Position numbers and translations under genes: made by a program. DNA of 11,784 nucleotides from Stemphylium vesicarium (lineage: Eukaryota > Ascomycota > Dothideomycetes > Pleosporales > Pleosporaceae): NCBI GenBank assembly GCA_004380135.1, contig QXCR01000378.1:1-11784 (forward strand), in the 5' to 3' direction. Below, one piece after another: positions 1 to 7,561 of the stretch (its first letter is position 1; the number at the start of each line of letters is the position of its first letter). The notes under the pieces were generated by a model, which saw only the letters and a list, made by a program, of their open reading frames with translations, ran no database searches and was not told the DNA's origin.

Positions 1-207
1 TTTATTAGAGAAAAGGTTAAAAATAAGGAAATAGAATTATCTTATTAGCCTATAGTTACTCTACTAGTAGATAGCTTAACTAAGTCTATTAGTATATAAA
101 AGATTAAGGACTTTAAAGTAGAAGTAAATCTACTACTTTATCTAAAAGAGTACTACTAGTAAAGAGAGTTACTAAATTACTACTACTAGAATTAAGCTTA
201 TTAAGCT
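1..207 (+). pseudogene. Ty1/copia polyprotein, C-terminal end of RNase H (RIP-degraded)
   Basis: This is the last part of a copia-type polyprotein, entering from the left edge in frame 1. The frame opens with FIREKVKNKEIELSY and continues to VDSLTKSISI. That matches the conserved RNase H tail of Ty1/copia elements, where a 'REx(n)I.L.Y' strand is followed by an 'AD.LTKPL' motif. Here Ala, Gly and Pro of that motif read Val, Ser and Ser, as expected from C-to-T and G-to-A changes. In-frame stops appear at Gln-type positions. A polypurine tract and an LTR follow directly, in the correct order for a copia 3' end. The reverse transcriptase and integrase lie outside the window. The family call is fairly secure because the motif and the downstream LTR agree. 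No function remains. Confidence 0.72.
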
Positions 208-208
208 T

Positions 209-217
209 AAGGGGGCA
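209..217 (+). other. Polypurine tract of the copia element
   Basis: A short purine run, AAGGGGGCA, lies immediately before the LTR start at 218. In LTR retrotransposons this is the site that primes plus-strand DNA synthesis. Its position between the RNase H tail and the TGTTAGA-like LTR start supports the call. AAGCTTA repeats flank it on both sides. Confidence 0.6.
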
Positions 218-468
218 TATTAGAATATAAGCTTAATTAAGCTTAAGTAAGCCTTAGTAAGCTTAAGTAAGCACTAGTACTCTTTTAGCTAGAATAGCAC
301 TACTATAGCTATTACGTTCTTATATACGTAATCTATAACATAGAATTTACGTATACTTAGGTTATCTATTAGTAAGATAGAATATTCTAGATAATCTAGC
401 ATTTATATATAATAACGAGTAGATAGCAATAATACCTTAGTGTCTAACTCCCCCCTTTATATCTAATA
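218..468 (+). repeat. 3' LTR of the Ty1/copia element, 251 bp
   Basis: The LTR begins TATTAGA (RIP form of TGTTAGA) right after the polypurine tract and ends TCTAATA (RIP form of TCTAACA). The two ends are 7-bp perfect inverted repeats, and the restored forms give the canonical TG...CA LTR termini. A partly palindromic stretch containing TACGTA lies at about 308-356. The matching 5' LTR is outside the window, so the target-site duplication cannot be checked. The predicted 5-bp duplication would be GATAT at 469-473. Confidence 0.65.
228..275 (+). repeat. Short AAGCTTAA/TAAGC repeats inside the copia LTR
   Basis: Variants of the unit AAGCTTAAGTAAGC recur several times in the first quarter of the LTR. 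Related AAGCTTA copies lie just upstream at 194-209. HindIII-like AAGCTT palindromes recur throughout. This could be a U3 enhancer-type array or simple sequence drift. No function can be assigned from sequence alone. Confidence 0.5.
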
Positions 469-1590
469 GATATACTTTCAACTCTAGTTCCTATCTTCCG
501 CTATTACTAATAGTATTAGTAGTCCTCCGCTATACCTTTTCTTACACTTATTATATATACTACTTAGGAATTATTACTAATTATACTCCTTATATTTATA
601 GATAGAGTTATTAACGTATTATATCTTATATATAGTTTATATCTAGATAATATCTTATAGGTCTTTATAATTAGAGAAATAGATATTCTTATACTTATTC
701 TATAGATACTTTAAGTATATATCTTTAATATATATATTTTATTCTATTTTATACTTAGAAAATCTATACACTCTTCTTAAAGACTATATAGATCTTTTCT
801 TTTCTAAATAATAGGTCTTATAAAAGTCGTACGTGTAATTAGTCTATAATAATTTAGTATAATAGAGGTTATAATAATTATATTAATACTAGACTATAGT
901 ATTTTAGCTTATCTAGTAAATCTTTTATTTACCTTAAGATTAGTTCTATAATTATTACTTTTTTACTTCTTTAGCCTATAAAAGTTTACTATTCTAAAAA
1001 TATTATATAAACTCTTAAATATCTTATTCTAGAATCTTAACTATCTAGCTATCTAATTCTATAGTATATAGAGTTACCTCTTAGATATTTTTATTAGAAG
1101 GTATAACTATAAATTTATTCTATACTTATAGTGCCTATTTAACTTATTTAAAATTCTTTAGTATTATTAAGAACTTCTTAATCTCTAAAAGAATATTTTT
1201 TTAATCTTAATTAACTTTATAAGCTAGATTATAGAAGTGCTATTATATAGTTTATAAGATATTTAAGATTTCTATAGTATAATCTACTAGTTTCTTATTA
1301 AGGTAGTAAAGTATGCTATTAATCTAAAATAATAGTAATTTTATCTCTAGTAGACTTATATAGGGCGTATTTAGTTAATATTTTTTCTTAAATATAGCTA
1401 TCTTATCGTGCTTAGTGCGTAGTAGCTTTACTATATCTTCTTTTAGTATATCGTACTTCTTATTAGATATAAGCGAGTTATTTAGGTACTTAGTTCTTAT
1501 AATAGTACGGCTCTTAATTTCTTTAAGAATATCTTTTCTACTATCTACTTAGTATTTAATTATAAATTTTATAATAACTTCCTATAATTT
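469..1590. other. RIP-degraded filler, probably the downstream part of the antisense gypsy element
   Basis: About 1.1 kb of extremely TpA-rich sequence with almost no CpA or TpG. On the minus strand it lies downstream of the gag at 1600-2460. The frame of that gag can be followed to about 1381 with only TAA/TAG-type breaks, giving a Lys/Arg/Ile-rich tail. I could not recognise protease, reverse transcriptase or integrase motifs in it. The pol region of the antisense element is therefore missing, truncated by the copia insertion, or too decayed to read by eye. Confidence 0.4.
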
Positions 1591-1599
1591 ATTAGCTAG

Positions 1600-2460
1600 T
1601 TTACTAGTCTTTCTAAGTACGTTAAGTTATTATATAATCTTATTCTTACTATAATAGTTCTATACTATATAGCCTACTTTACTATAAGTATAGTAAGTAA
1701 TTAGCTTCTTACTCTTATTACGCTAAAACTTTAGTTAATCTAGTCTCTTATTAATATTATTAAAATATATAGGTTTATAGCTATTTATAGTATATATACT
1801 AGAGACTTAAGATATATAACTTTACTAATATCCTTATTTAGAGTATAAATATTAAAGCTAGTATCTTAGTTAGTTATTTATAAGCTCTTAGATATAGATT
1901 CTTTAATAAAGTAATTTTTCCTCTAATATAAGCTTTTATAACTTATTATTAATTTTAAGAGCTTTATTTATAAGTTTATTAAGTATATTAAAATTAGATT
2001 TATTTTATATAAGTTCTTTACGTATAGTTAGCTTAAGACCTTATTAATATATCTATATTAACGCGTTATTTTTCTAGTTAATAACTATAGAGTATTATTA
2101 GAACTTAGTTATATAATTAGTAGTAGACTTAGTCTATCTAAGTTTCTAAATCTTCTATATTATAACTATTAATTTCTTAAAAAGTAAAAAGACTTCTTTT
2201 ATCTTAGCTTTAAAGACGTTCTAGTTATTAATAAAGTTAATATTATTTTAGTTATTAACGTTATTATTTATATATTAATATAAGATAGAGTTAGCCTACT
2301 TCTCTACGTTACTATAAAGAAAGGTAGTAGTCTATATAACTTTATTATTATTATTAATTCTATTTTCTTTAATATAGAGGTATCTATTAACTTAGAGTAG
2401 CTAAGCTTTAAGCTTACTATAGTCGCTATAGTATAAGTTAGACTTATTACTATATACTAA
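1600..2460 (-). pseudogene. Ty3/gypsy-type gag protein relic (antisense)
   Basis: Read on the minus strand, one frame runs from about 2460 down to about 1600, broken only by TAA/TAG at Gln/Trp positions. It begins with an N-terminal segment of the type 'DYSKLKA.LL.VNRYLYI'. The core looks like a retrotransposon gag domain (FKAKIKEVF, then KIQKLRQTKSTTNYI and a GLK.TIRKEL segment, reading the stops as Gln). It ends in a zinc-knuckle remnant at 1654-1695 with CX2CX4HX4C spacing, in which all three Cys and the His now read Tyr. Gag of this type forms the virus-like particle of the retrotransposon. The order of gag core, basic linker and zinc knuckle fits Ty3/gypsy. The pol part is not seen. The start codon cannot be fixed because it is probably mutated. 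Confidence 0.66.
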
Positions 2461-2790
2461 GATATAAGTAGCGTCTATAGTTATATCTAGAATATCTATT
2501 ACTATATTACTTATTTTAAGAGTATTTAAATTATAAAAATTTATTCTTAGAGAGTTTTAGAATTAGTTCTTAGAAATAAGCTAAGCGCGTAATTAATAAA
2601 ATAAGTTAAGTATAATATAAAGATTAATAAATAACTTAAGAGTTTAAGAATTAAATATTAATTCTTAGATTTTAAAGTTAAATATAGTAACTATATAAGT
2701 ACGCTATCTAGTAGCTATATATTTAGGGAATATAACTTAATATTCTATATATTCTATAAAGTCTTATATATTCTATATATAATACTTTAT

Positions 2791-2820
2791 AGGATATTAT
2801 AGGATATTATAGAATGTTAT
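2791..2820. repeat. Three 10-bp tandem repeats
   Basis: AGGATATTAT occurs twice head to tail, followed by the variant AGAATGTTAT. A fourth, more divergent unit (AAGATATAAC) runs into the TIR of the pogo element. The repeat lies just inside the proposed LTR of the antisense gypsy element. It may be a chance product of TA-rich decay or a small 5'-UTR repeat of that element. Confidence 0.55.
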
Positions 2821-2828
2821 AAGATATA

Positions 2829-2870
2829 ACGTAAACCACCACCGAGTGGCCCAACCCACCAAGTGGCCCA
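2829..2870 (+). repeat. Left terminal inverted repeat of pogo element 1
   Basis: It matches the right TIR at 40 of 42 positions. The two differences are G-to-A at CpG sites in this copy. Inside it a 14-bp motif (CCACCGAGTGGCCC, then CCACCAAGTGGCCC) occurs twice at 17-bp spacing, at 2839-2852 and 2856-2869. Each motif contains a CCAC..GTGG dyad. These are likely transposase binding sites. Confidence 0.93.
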
Positions 2871-2908
2871 AAATTTACCAAGCCCCGCTCCTATATCCTC
2901 TACCCAAC

Positions 2909-4609
2909 ATGCCTTAACTACCTAACGCGTTATCGCTAGAACACGAAGGGAGGCTATAGCTTACTCTCTAAGCCTATAAATCTAGCTAATTTTAAAGCTA
3001 CTAAGCTACTACTAAGGCCTTTAACGTTAAACGCCGCACGCTCTCTTATCGCGCCTAAGGACTGCCCTTTCGCGTAGAGATAGCTCCTAACTACTAAAAG
3101 CTTACTACGACTAAAGAATAAATAATCGTCTAATATATCCTCGACCTTAATTCGCGAGGATTTGCGCCCCGGCTATGCGAGGTAGCAGATATGGCAGATA
3201 AAGTGCTAGGTGTGCGCGGTAGTAAGCTAGTTAGTAAATACTAGGCTAAGCGCTTTATAACGCGCTTAAATAAGCTTAAGATAGCCTTTAATTGAGCAAA
3301 GAATAGGCAGAGGATACTATAGGAAGATCTAGAGACAATTAGCGCGTAGTTTAAGCTAGTAGAGGACACTAAAGCTAAGTACGGCGTCCACGACGACAAC
3401 GTGCACAACTTTAACGAGACAGGCTTCTAGATAGGCGTTATTAGCTTAATAAAGGTCGTTACTAGCGCAGAGAGACGCGCTCGTTCTAAGCTTATTTAGC
3501 TAGGTAATCGCGAGTGGGTTACAGTAATCTAGAGTATCTGCGCTACTAGGTACGCAATCCCGCCCTTTATTATCTATAAGGGACGCGTCTACATCTTAGC
3601 GTAATATAAGAAGGTAGATATACCGCATAATTAGAAGCTCTTAGTCTCTAAGAATAGCTAAACTAATAATACGCTTAGTCTAGAGTAGTTAAAGCACTTT
3701 AACGCGCATATAAAGACGCGCTAGGTGGGAGTATACTAGCTACTTATTTTAGATAGCTATAAGAGCCACCTTAACTAGGATTTTAAGGACTATTACCTTA
3801 AATATAAGATCCTCACCCTCTATATACTACCTTACTTATCGCATATCCTTTAGCCACTTAATGTAGTCTACTTCTTACTATTAAAGCGCAAGTACTCTTA
3901 GCGCGTATAAGACTTAGCACGCTAATGCGTCTTCTATATTAATAAGGAAGGCTTCCTCCCTACCTTTAAGGACGCGTTTTTTAACGTATTTATAGAGGTA
4001 AACTACTATAAGGCTTTTAAGGCTTTAGGGATAGTCCCTATAAACGCGTAGGTAGTATTAGATTGCCTTAAAGTATAGCTACGTACCCTACTAGCACCTC
4101 TCCTTCTAGAAACGCTATAATAGTTAAAGACTCTAAGTAATACTTATGAGTTTAGATCTTAGTTAAAGCTTATACGCGATTCTCTTACTCGCTCGCCTAT
4201 TATTATATAGGCTAGCTTTTCTTAGCTTATTAAGGGCGGCGAGCTTATACTATATTAAAACGCGCTACTAACTGCCCGCGTCTATAAGCTTAAAGAGCAA
4301 TTAGTAGTAATAACTAAAAGAAAAACGCGCAAACGCAAGCATATCTAGCATGGTGGTATAATAGAGTATGGTGAGGCAGCAGCCTAGGTAGCTGCTAAGG
4401 CGTCTATAGGGCCTTAGCGATCAAAGAAGGCTCGTAGTAGTGGTAATCAAGAACCAGCCTAACTAGCTGTACGGCGCTGTGGGAACTGCGGCAGAACTAG
4501 GCACAACGCGCGAACATGTAAAAAGGATATAGAGGTATCTTCTAAATTAGATGCGAGTACGACGTACGCTAGCTCCTTATTTAATAGTGATTAAATTGAA
4601 GATTCGTAA
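2909..4609 (+). pseudogene. pogo/Fot1-type transposase, about forty in-frame stops
   Basis: From ATG 2909 one frame continues without any frameshift to TAA 4607-4609 (566 codons). An earlier TAA at 4592 may itself be a mutated CAA. Domains in order: a psq-type helix-turn-helix (about residues 12-60); a CENP-B/Tc5-type DNA-binding region with ILDLNSRGFAPRL (about 70-135); the DDE_1 catalytic domain (about 160-400) with NFNETGF, GNREWVTVI and IPPFIIYKGR; and a C-terminal zinc knuckle CX2CX4HX4C at 4478-4519, which is intact. Of the three catalytic Asp positions, the first (3413-3415) and third (3860-3862) now read Asn. The second (3752-3754, in LLILDS) is kept. Spacing of the second and third is 35 residues. 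The stops fall where Gln or Trp is expected. In life the protein would have cut and pasted the element at TA sites in the nucleus. Confidence 0.92.
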
Positions 4610-4635
4610 CATGTGTTAGTCGCGCCAAGAGATTC

Positions 4636-4677
4636 TGGGCCACTCGGTGGGTCGGGCCACTCGGTGGTGGTTTACGT
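4636..4677 (-). repeat. Right terminal inverted repeat of pogo element 1
   Basis: This is the reverse complement of the left TIR with two mismatches. It keeps the CpG sites that the left copy has lost and carries the same pair of CCACCGAGTGGCCC motifs 17 bp apart. It ends GGTTTACGT before the TA duplicate at 4678-4679. Confidence 0.93.
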
Positions 4678-4850
4678 TACGTAACTTATCTTATAGTAGC
4701 TTTCTACTAAGACTATAGAATTATATAAGCTATAAGGTAATACTATCTATTAGTTCTTAAAGGTTAGCTATTTACTTAACCTATATAAAGTAACTTCTTT
4801 ATCACTTCTATATATAGGTTGCCGTGCTCCGTCTTCTTAGGTTCGTAACA

Positions 4851-5207
4851 AGTAGTTAAGTAAAAAGAAAGAAAGTTCCTACTAAGCTTAGGCCTAAAGT
4901 ATTCTATTATAGAATATATAATTAATAATAGAGTATTAATATACTAAGAGATAAAATAAGTACTATAAAATAAGCTAATATATACTTAAGTTATTTAAGA
5001 GACTTATAAGTCTCTTATTATAAATTACTTTAGAAGAGAGGTAACCTATAAGATACTTATAAGAGACTACTTCTAGCTAAGAATAGTAGATAACGCCTAA
5101 AGGTATATTAGAAACTACGACGTTTATAGTAGAAGTAAGCTATAAAGAGAGGGAAAATAAGGGTTATTAAAACCTCTTCTAATACCTACTTAGATATAGA
5201 AGGAGAT
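4851..5207 (+). other. Unassigned RIP-altered stretch with a possible decayed reading frame
   Basis: About 360 bp lie between the proposed antisense-gypsy LTR and the chromovirus LTR. One plus-strand frame from about 4845 to 5160 is broken only by TAA/TAG codons. Its remaining residues are basic and helix-like (for example NILRDKIS, LSYLRDL, RLLLAKNS). That is what a RIP-damaged coding piece looks like, but RIP-depleted sequence also gives such patterns by chance. I do not recognise a family. It may be the insertion target of the chromovirus, and the relic at 11105-11489 could be its other side. Confidence 0.3.
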
Positions 5208-5680
5208 TGTTACAGATAACAGCAGGTCGAATCCTTCGGTCAGGGAAAGCGAAGCTGGAGGCCAGCTGTCGCACGAAACGAAGGATAATGATCAGCGAGG
5301 GGCACGCAGATCACGTGACGTGCCATCCCGCCAAGGCTCGCCATCCGGGATAGCGGAGAACTATAGGATAATAGCACACGGATTACGTAATATACCGTCC
5401 CGCTAAGATCTACTATCTAGGATAGTAGAGGTCCTTAGAATAGTAGGATATCCTAACTATCTCTAGAGAATAGGATAGTTAGGATAGTAATAGACTTAGT
5501 AAGAAGAATATAAGAATAGAAAGGTTTTATTATTTCTTTTATTATAGTTAACTTATATAGTTATATCTCTTACTTAGATTACTAATTAGTTATTCTATTA
5601 CTTATATAAAATTAAATTATCTTTACTTAAATACTTATTATTTTACTTAGTTACTAGACAACTTTATAGGCCTACTACTA
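5208..5680 (+). repeat. 5' LTR region of the chromovirus (right end approximate)
   Basis: The sequence begins TGTTACAGATAAC, a canonical TG LTR start, about 670 bp upstream of gag. Bases 5208-5370 are almost free of RIP: GC-balanced, rich in CpA and TpG, with a CACGTGACGTG element at 5312-5322. From about 5380 the sequence switches abruptly to heavy RIP. The LTR end and primer binding site could not be placed; the change of character near 5650-5710 is the likeliest zone. A purine-rich stretch (AGAAGGAGAT) precedes the start, so a 3' LTR of another element cannot be strictly excluded. The absence of pol upstream argues against that. Confidence 0.55.
5302..5431 (+). repeat. Direct repeat with 72-bp offset, one copy mild and one heavily RIP-altered
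   Basis: Bases 5302-5358 align without gaps to 5374-5430. They differ at 19 of 57 positions and every difference is a transition. Sixteen are C-to-T or G-to-A going from the first to the second copy, and three go the other way. The shared skeleton includes GAT.ACGT, TCCCGC.AAG and GGATAG. The repeat lies in the LTR and straddles the boundary between preserved and RIP-damaged sequence. Confidence 0.8.
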
Positions 5681-5883
5681 TATAATATCTTACCTACCTT
5701 AGTATAGACTAGAACTAAAGAAGTATTACTAAACTCTATATAATACTTTAACTATCTATAAACTCTATAGAAAGTATTTACTAAATACGCCTAATTAAAG
5801 TTAATAGAATATTATCTCTATAAGTAACTTAAGGTAATATAGCCTAAGGCCTAGGACCCTTATAAGAGCTACCCTATAATAAA

Positions 5884-7560
5884 ATACTTAACGCATTAGA
5901 CTTAGATATAGAGGAGAACCCTAATATTAGGGAACTTAGGAACCTTAGGCGATAGGCCTATACTTAGGTATAATAGATAGCTAAGATAATAAGTATAATT
6001 AATTAGCTTATAAACTAGCTAATAGCTATACCTAATAAATAACCTACTACTATAAAGAAACCTAAGATAGTGCTACCTAAAAAATATAGTAGAGACTAGA
6101 AGAAATTATAAATATTTCTTACTTACACCTATTTATACTACGAGTATAATAAAATATCTAATAACTAAGAGAAGATTCTTATAGTAAGCACGTATATAAA
6201 GGATAAGACTTCTACTTAGATATAACTCTATATAGATAACTATCTACTTAACGTAACCTATAAAAGAATAAAGGTAGAAACGTAAGTCTTATTTATAAGT
6301 TAGATAGAATTTAAATAGGAAATAGAACGCATCTTTAGAGAGGTAGACGCTAAGAACTAGGCTAAAAAGAAAATTACCCGCCTAAGGCAAACCTCGTTAG
6401 TATTAGTATATACGGCGGAGTTTAAGTAACTATAAGCGCGGATCAACTAGGATAATACGGCGCTTTAAACGGTCTTCGAGGCAGGCCTAAAAGAGAATAT
6501 TAAGAATAGTCTTATACACCACGATAAGCCCAAAACACTACACGCTCTAGTTAAGCTAGCCACACGCATTAACAACTAACTTTAGGAATAGAATAACTAA
6601 AAGAAATACTTCTAACCTAACGTGGCTAATATAAGAAGATAGCGTAGTAGATATAATAATAATAGAGACGCTATTATAACTAGCAAAGTATAAGATAAGA
6701 CTAAAAGACGAAAACCTAGAAGGGAGCTTAATAATAGACTTTCTAAGAAAGAGTGATAGAAACGCTATAATAATAAAGTATATCTCTAATATAGAAAGGA
6801 AGGATACTTCTATAGAGACTACCTAGAGAATAATAAAGAATAATAGAGAGCTATTAAGATTAGAATAATTAGATAAGACACGCCCTATTCTAGGGAATAA
6901 TCTACTAATAGTAACGTTAGCGATATAGAACTATATAAGGAAGCTTAGCTATTAGATAACGCCACGTATAAGCTCCTTCCCCAAGCAGTCAAAGCCAAGG
7001 ATATAACAAGTTAGGACGAGGTCTAGCTAACCGACTTGAAGGTCCACGTAGCAACGGTACGACAGCGCTTACAAGATGCAAGCAAGGACAGACCAGTCGA
7101 GGACGAATGGTACACGAAGAACGTGCCTACGGGCTAGGGACCTATTCCTTACGACCTCTTGCATTAGACATTCTACTAAAGGGATAGATGCTATATCTAT
7201 AAGTTAGGAAGAGAAGAAGCTTATTAAGAGCTTCTATAGAAGCACTACTAATATAGATACCTCTTCTATTAATAATAAATAGAGAATACTTATAGGGTAA
7301 ACAACCCTTATTATAGTACCCTATTATTAAAGATTTATAAGGCAGCCGATTACCTAATTTATAAAGTAAAAAATAAACACTAAAGCCACGAAGCTAGAGA
7401 CTAGAATTAATTCCTTACTAGAATATTTACTAGAGCTTCTACCACGATAATAGATGCACCATCCACTATAACGCTAAGTACGGCGCAGGCTACTTTCCTA
7501 AGAAGAGGAAAGGTAAGTAGTTAAAAAACTAGGATACTACTAGGGATAGAGTCACGCTAG
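5884..7560 (+). pseudogene. Chromovirus gag protein, RIP-degraded
   Basis: In frame 1 the reading begins about 5884 (ATA, possibly a mutated ATG). A retrotransposon gag core follows at about 6090-6560: YYEYNKIS, EKILIVSTYIKDK, EFK.EIERIFREVDAKN, then VYTAEFK.L.ARI and FEAGLKENIKNSL. A zinc knuckle lies at 6781-6822 with CX2CX4HX4C spacing in which all four ligands now read Tyr. A GC-richer linker follows at 6960-7140 (LTDLKVHVATVR). From about 7430 the better frame is frame 3, with CTIHYNAKYGAGYFPKKRKGK-like residues resembling a Cys/His/Gly-rich segment seen near the gag end of fungal gypsy elements. A single indel near 7.4 kb could explain this. Gag is distinct in sequence from the antisense gag at 1600-2460. 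Confidence 0.8.
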
Positions 7561-7561
7561 T

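Larger units (their letters stand above)
2829..4677 (+). mobile_element. pogo/Fot1-type DNA transposon, complete but RIP-inactivated (1849 bp)
   Basis: The element is bounded by 42-bp terminal inverted repeats starting ACGTAAACC. It is flanked on both sides by the dinucleotide TA (2827-2828 and 4678-4679), the target duplication expected of the Tc1/mariner-pogo superfamily. It holds one transposase gene filling nearly the whole length, and the size is typical of fungal Fot1/Pot2 elements. Damage is uneven: the TIRs and the last 350 bp keep normal CpA/TpG, while the middle is full of TAG/TAA. No indel disrupts the transposase frame, so inactivation came from point mutation only. It inserted into what looks like an LTR of an older gypsy element. 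Confidence 0.93.
2815..4850 (-). repeat. Probable LTR of the antisense gypsy element, split by the pogo insertion
   Basis: Removing the pogo element (2829-4677) and one TA joins TGTTATAAGATA (2815-2826) to a segment ending GGTTCGTAACA (4840-4850). The joined piece is about 185 bp and has TG...CA ends, with TGTTA/TAACA as an inverted pair. Read on the minus strand it starts TGTTACGAACC and contains a TATATA box at about 4810-4816. Its inner edge lies about 350 bp upstream of the antisense gag, a normal distance for a gypsy 5' leader. No target-site duplication or second LTR is visible and no primer binding site was recognised, so the call is inference from ends and position. Confidence 0.42.

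Noticed and set aside
228..275. Repeated AAGCTTAA units as a CRISPR-like or satellite array
   Set aside because: Units are short, irregular and without spacers, and they lie within an LTR of a eukaryotic retroelement.
469..1590. Reverse transcriptase or integrase of the antisense element
   Set aside because: No YxDD, HHCC or DDE-type pattern could be found by eye in any minus-strand frame, even when stops are read as Gln.
5840..6060. A possible host gene in the region with recurrent CCTTA/AGG motifs
   Set aside because: The frame flows directly into the gag core, and the stops sit at Gln-type codons. It is the gag leader and N-terminus.
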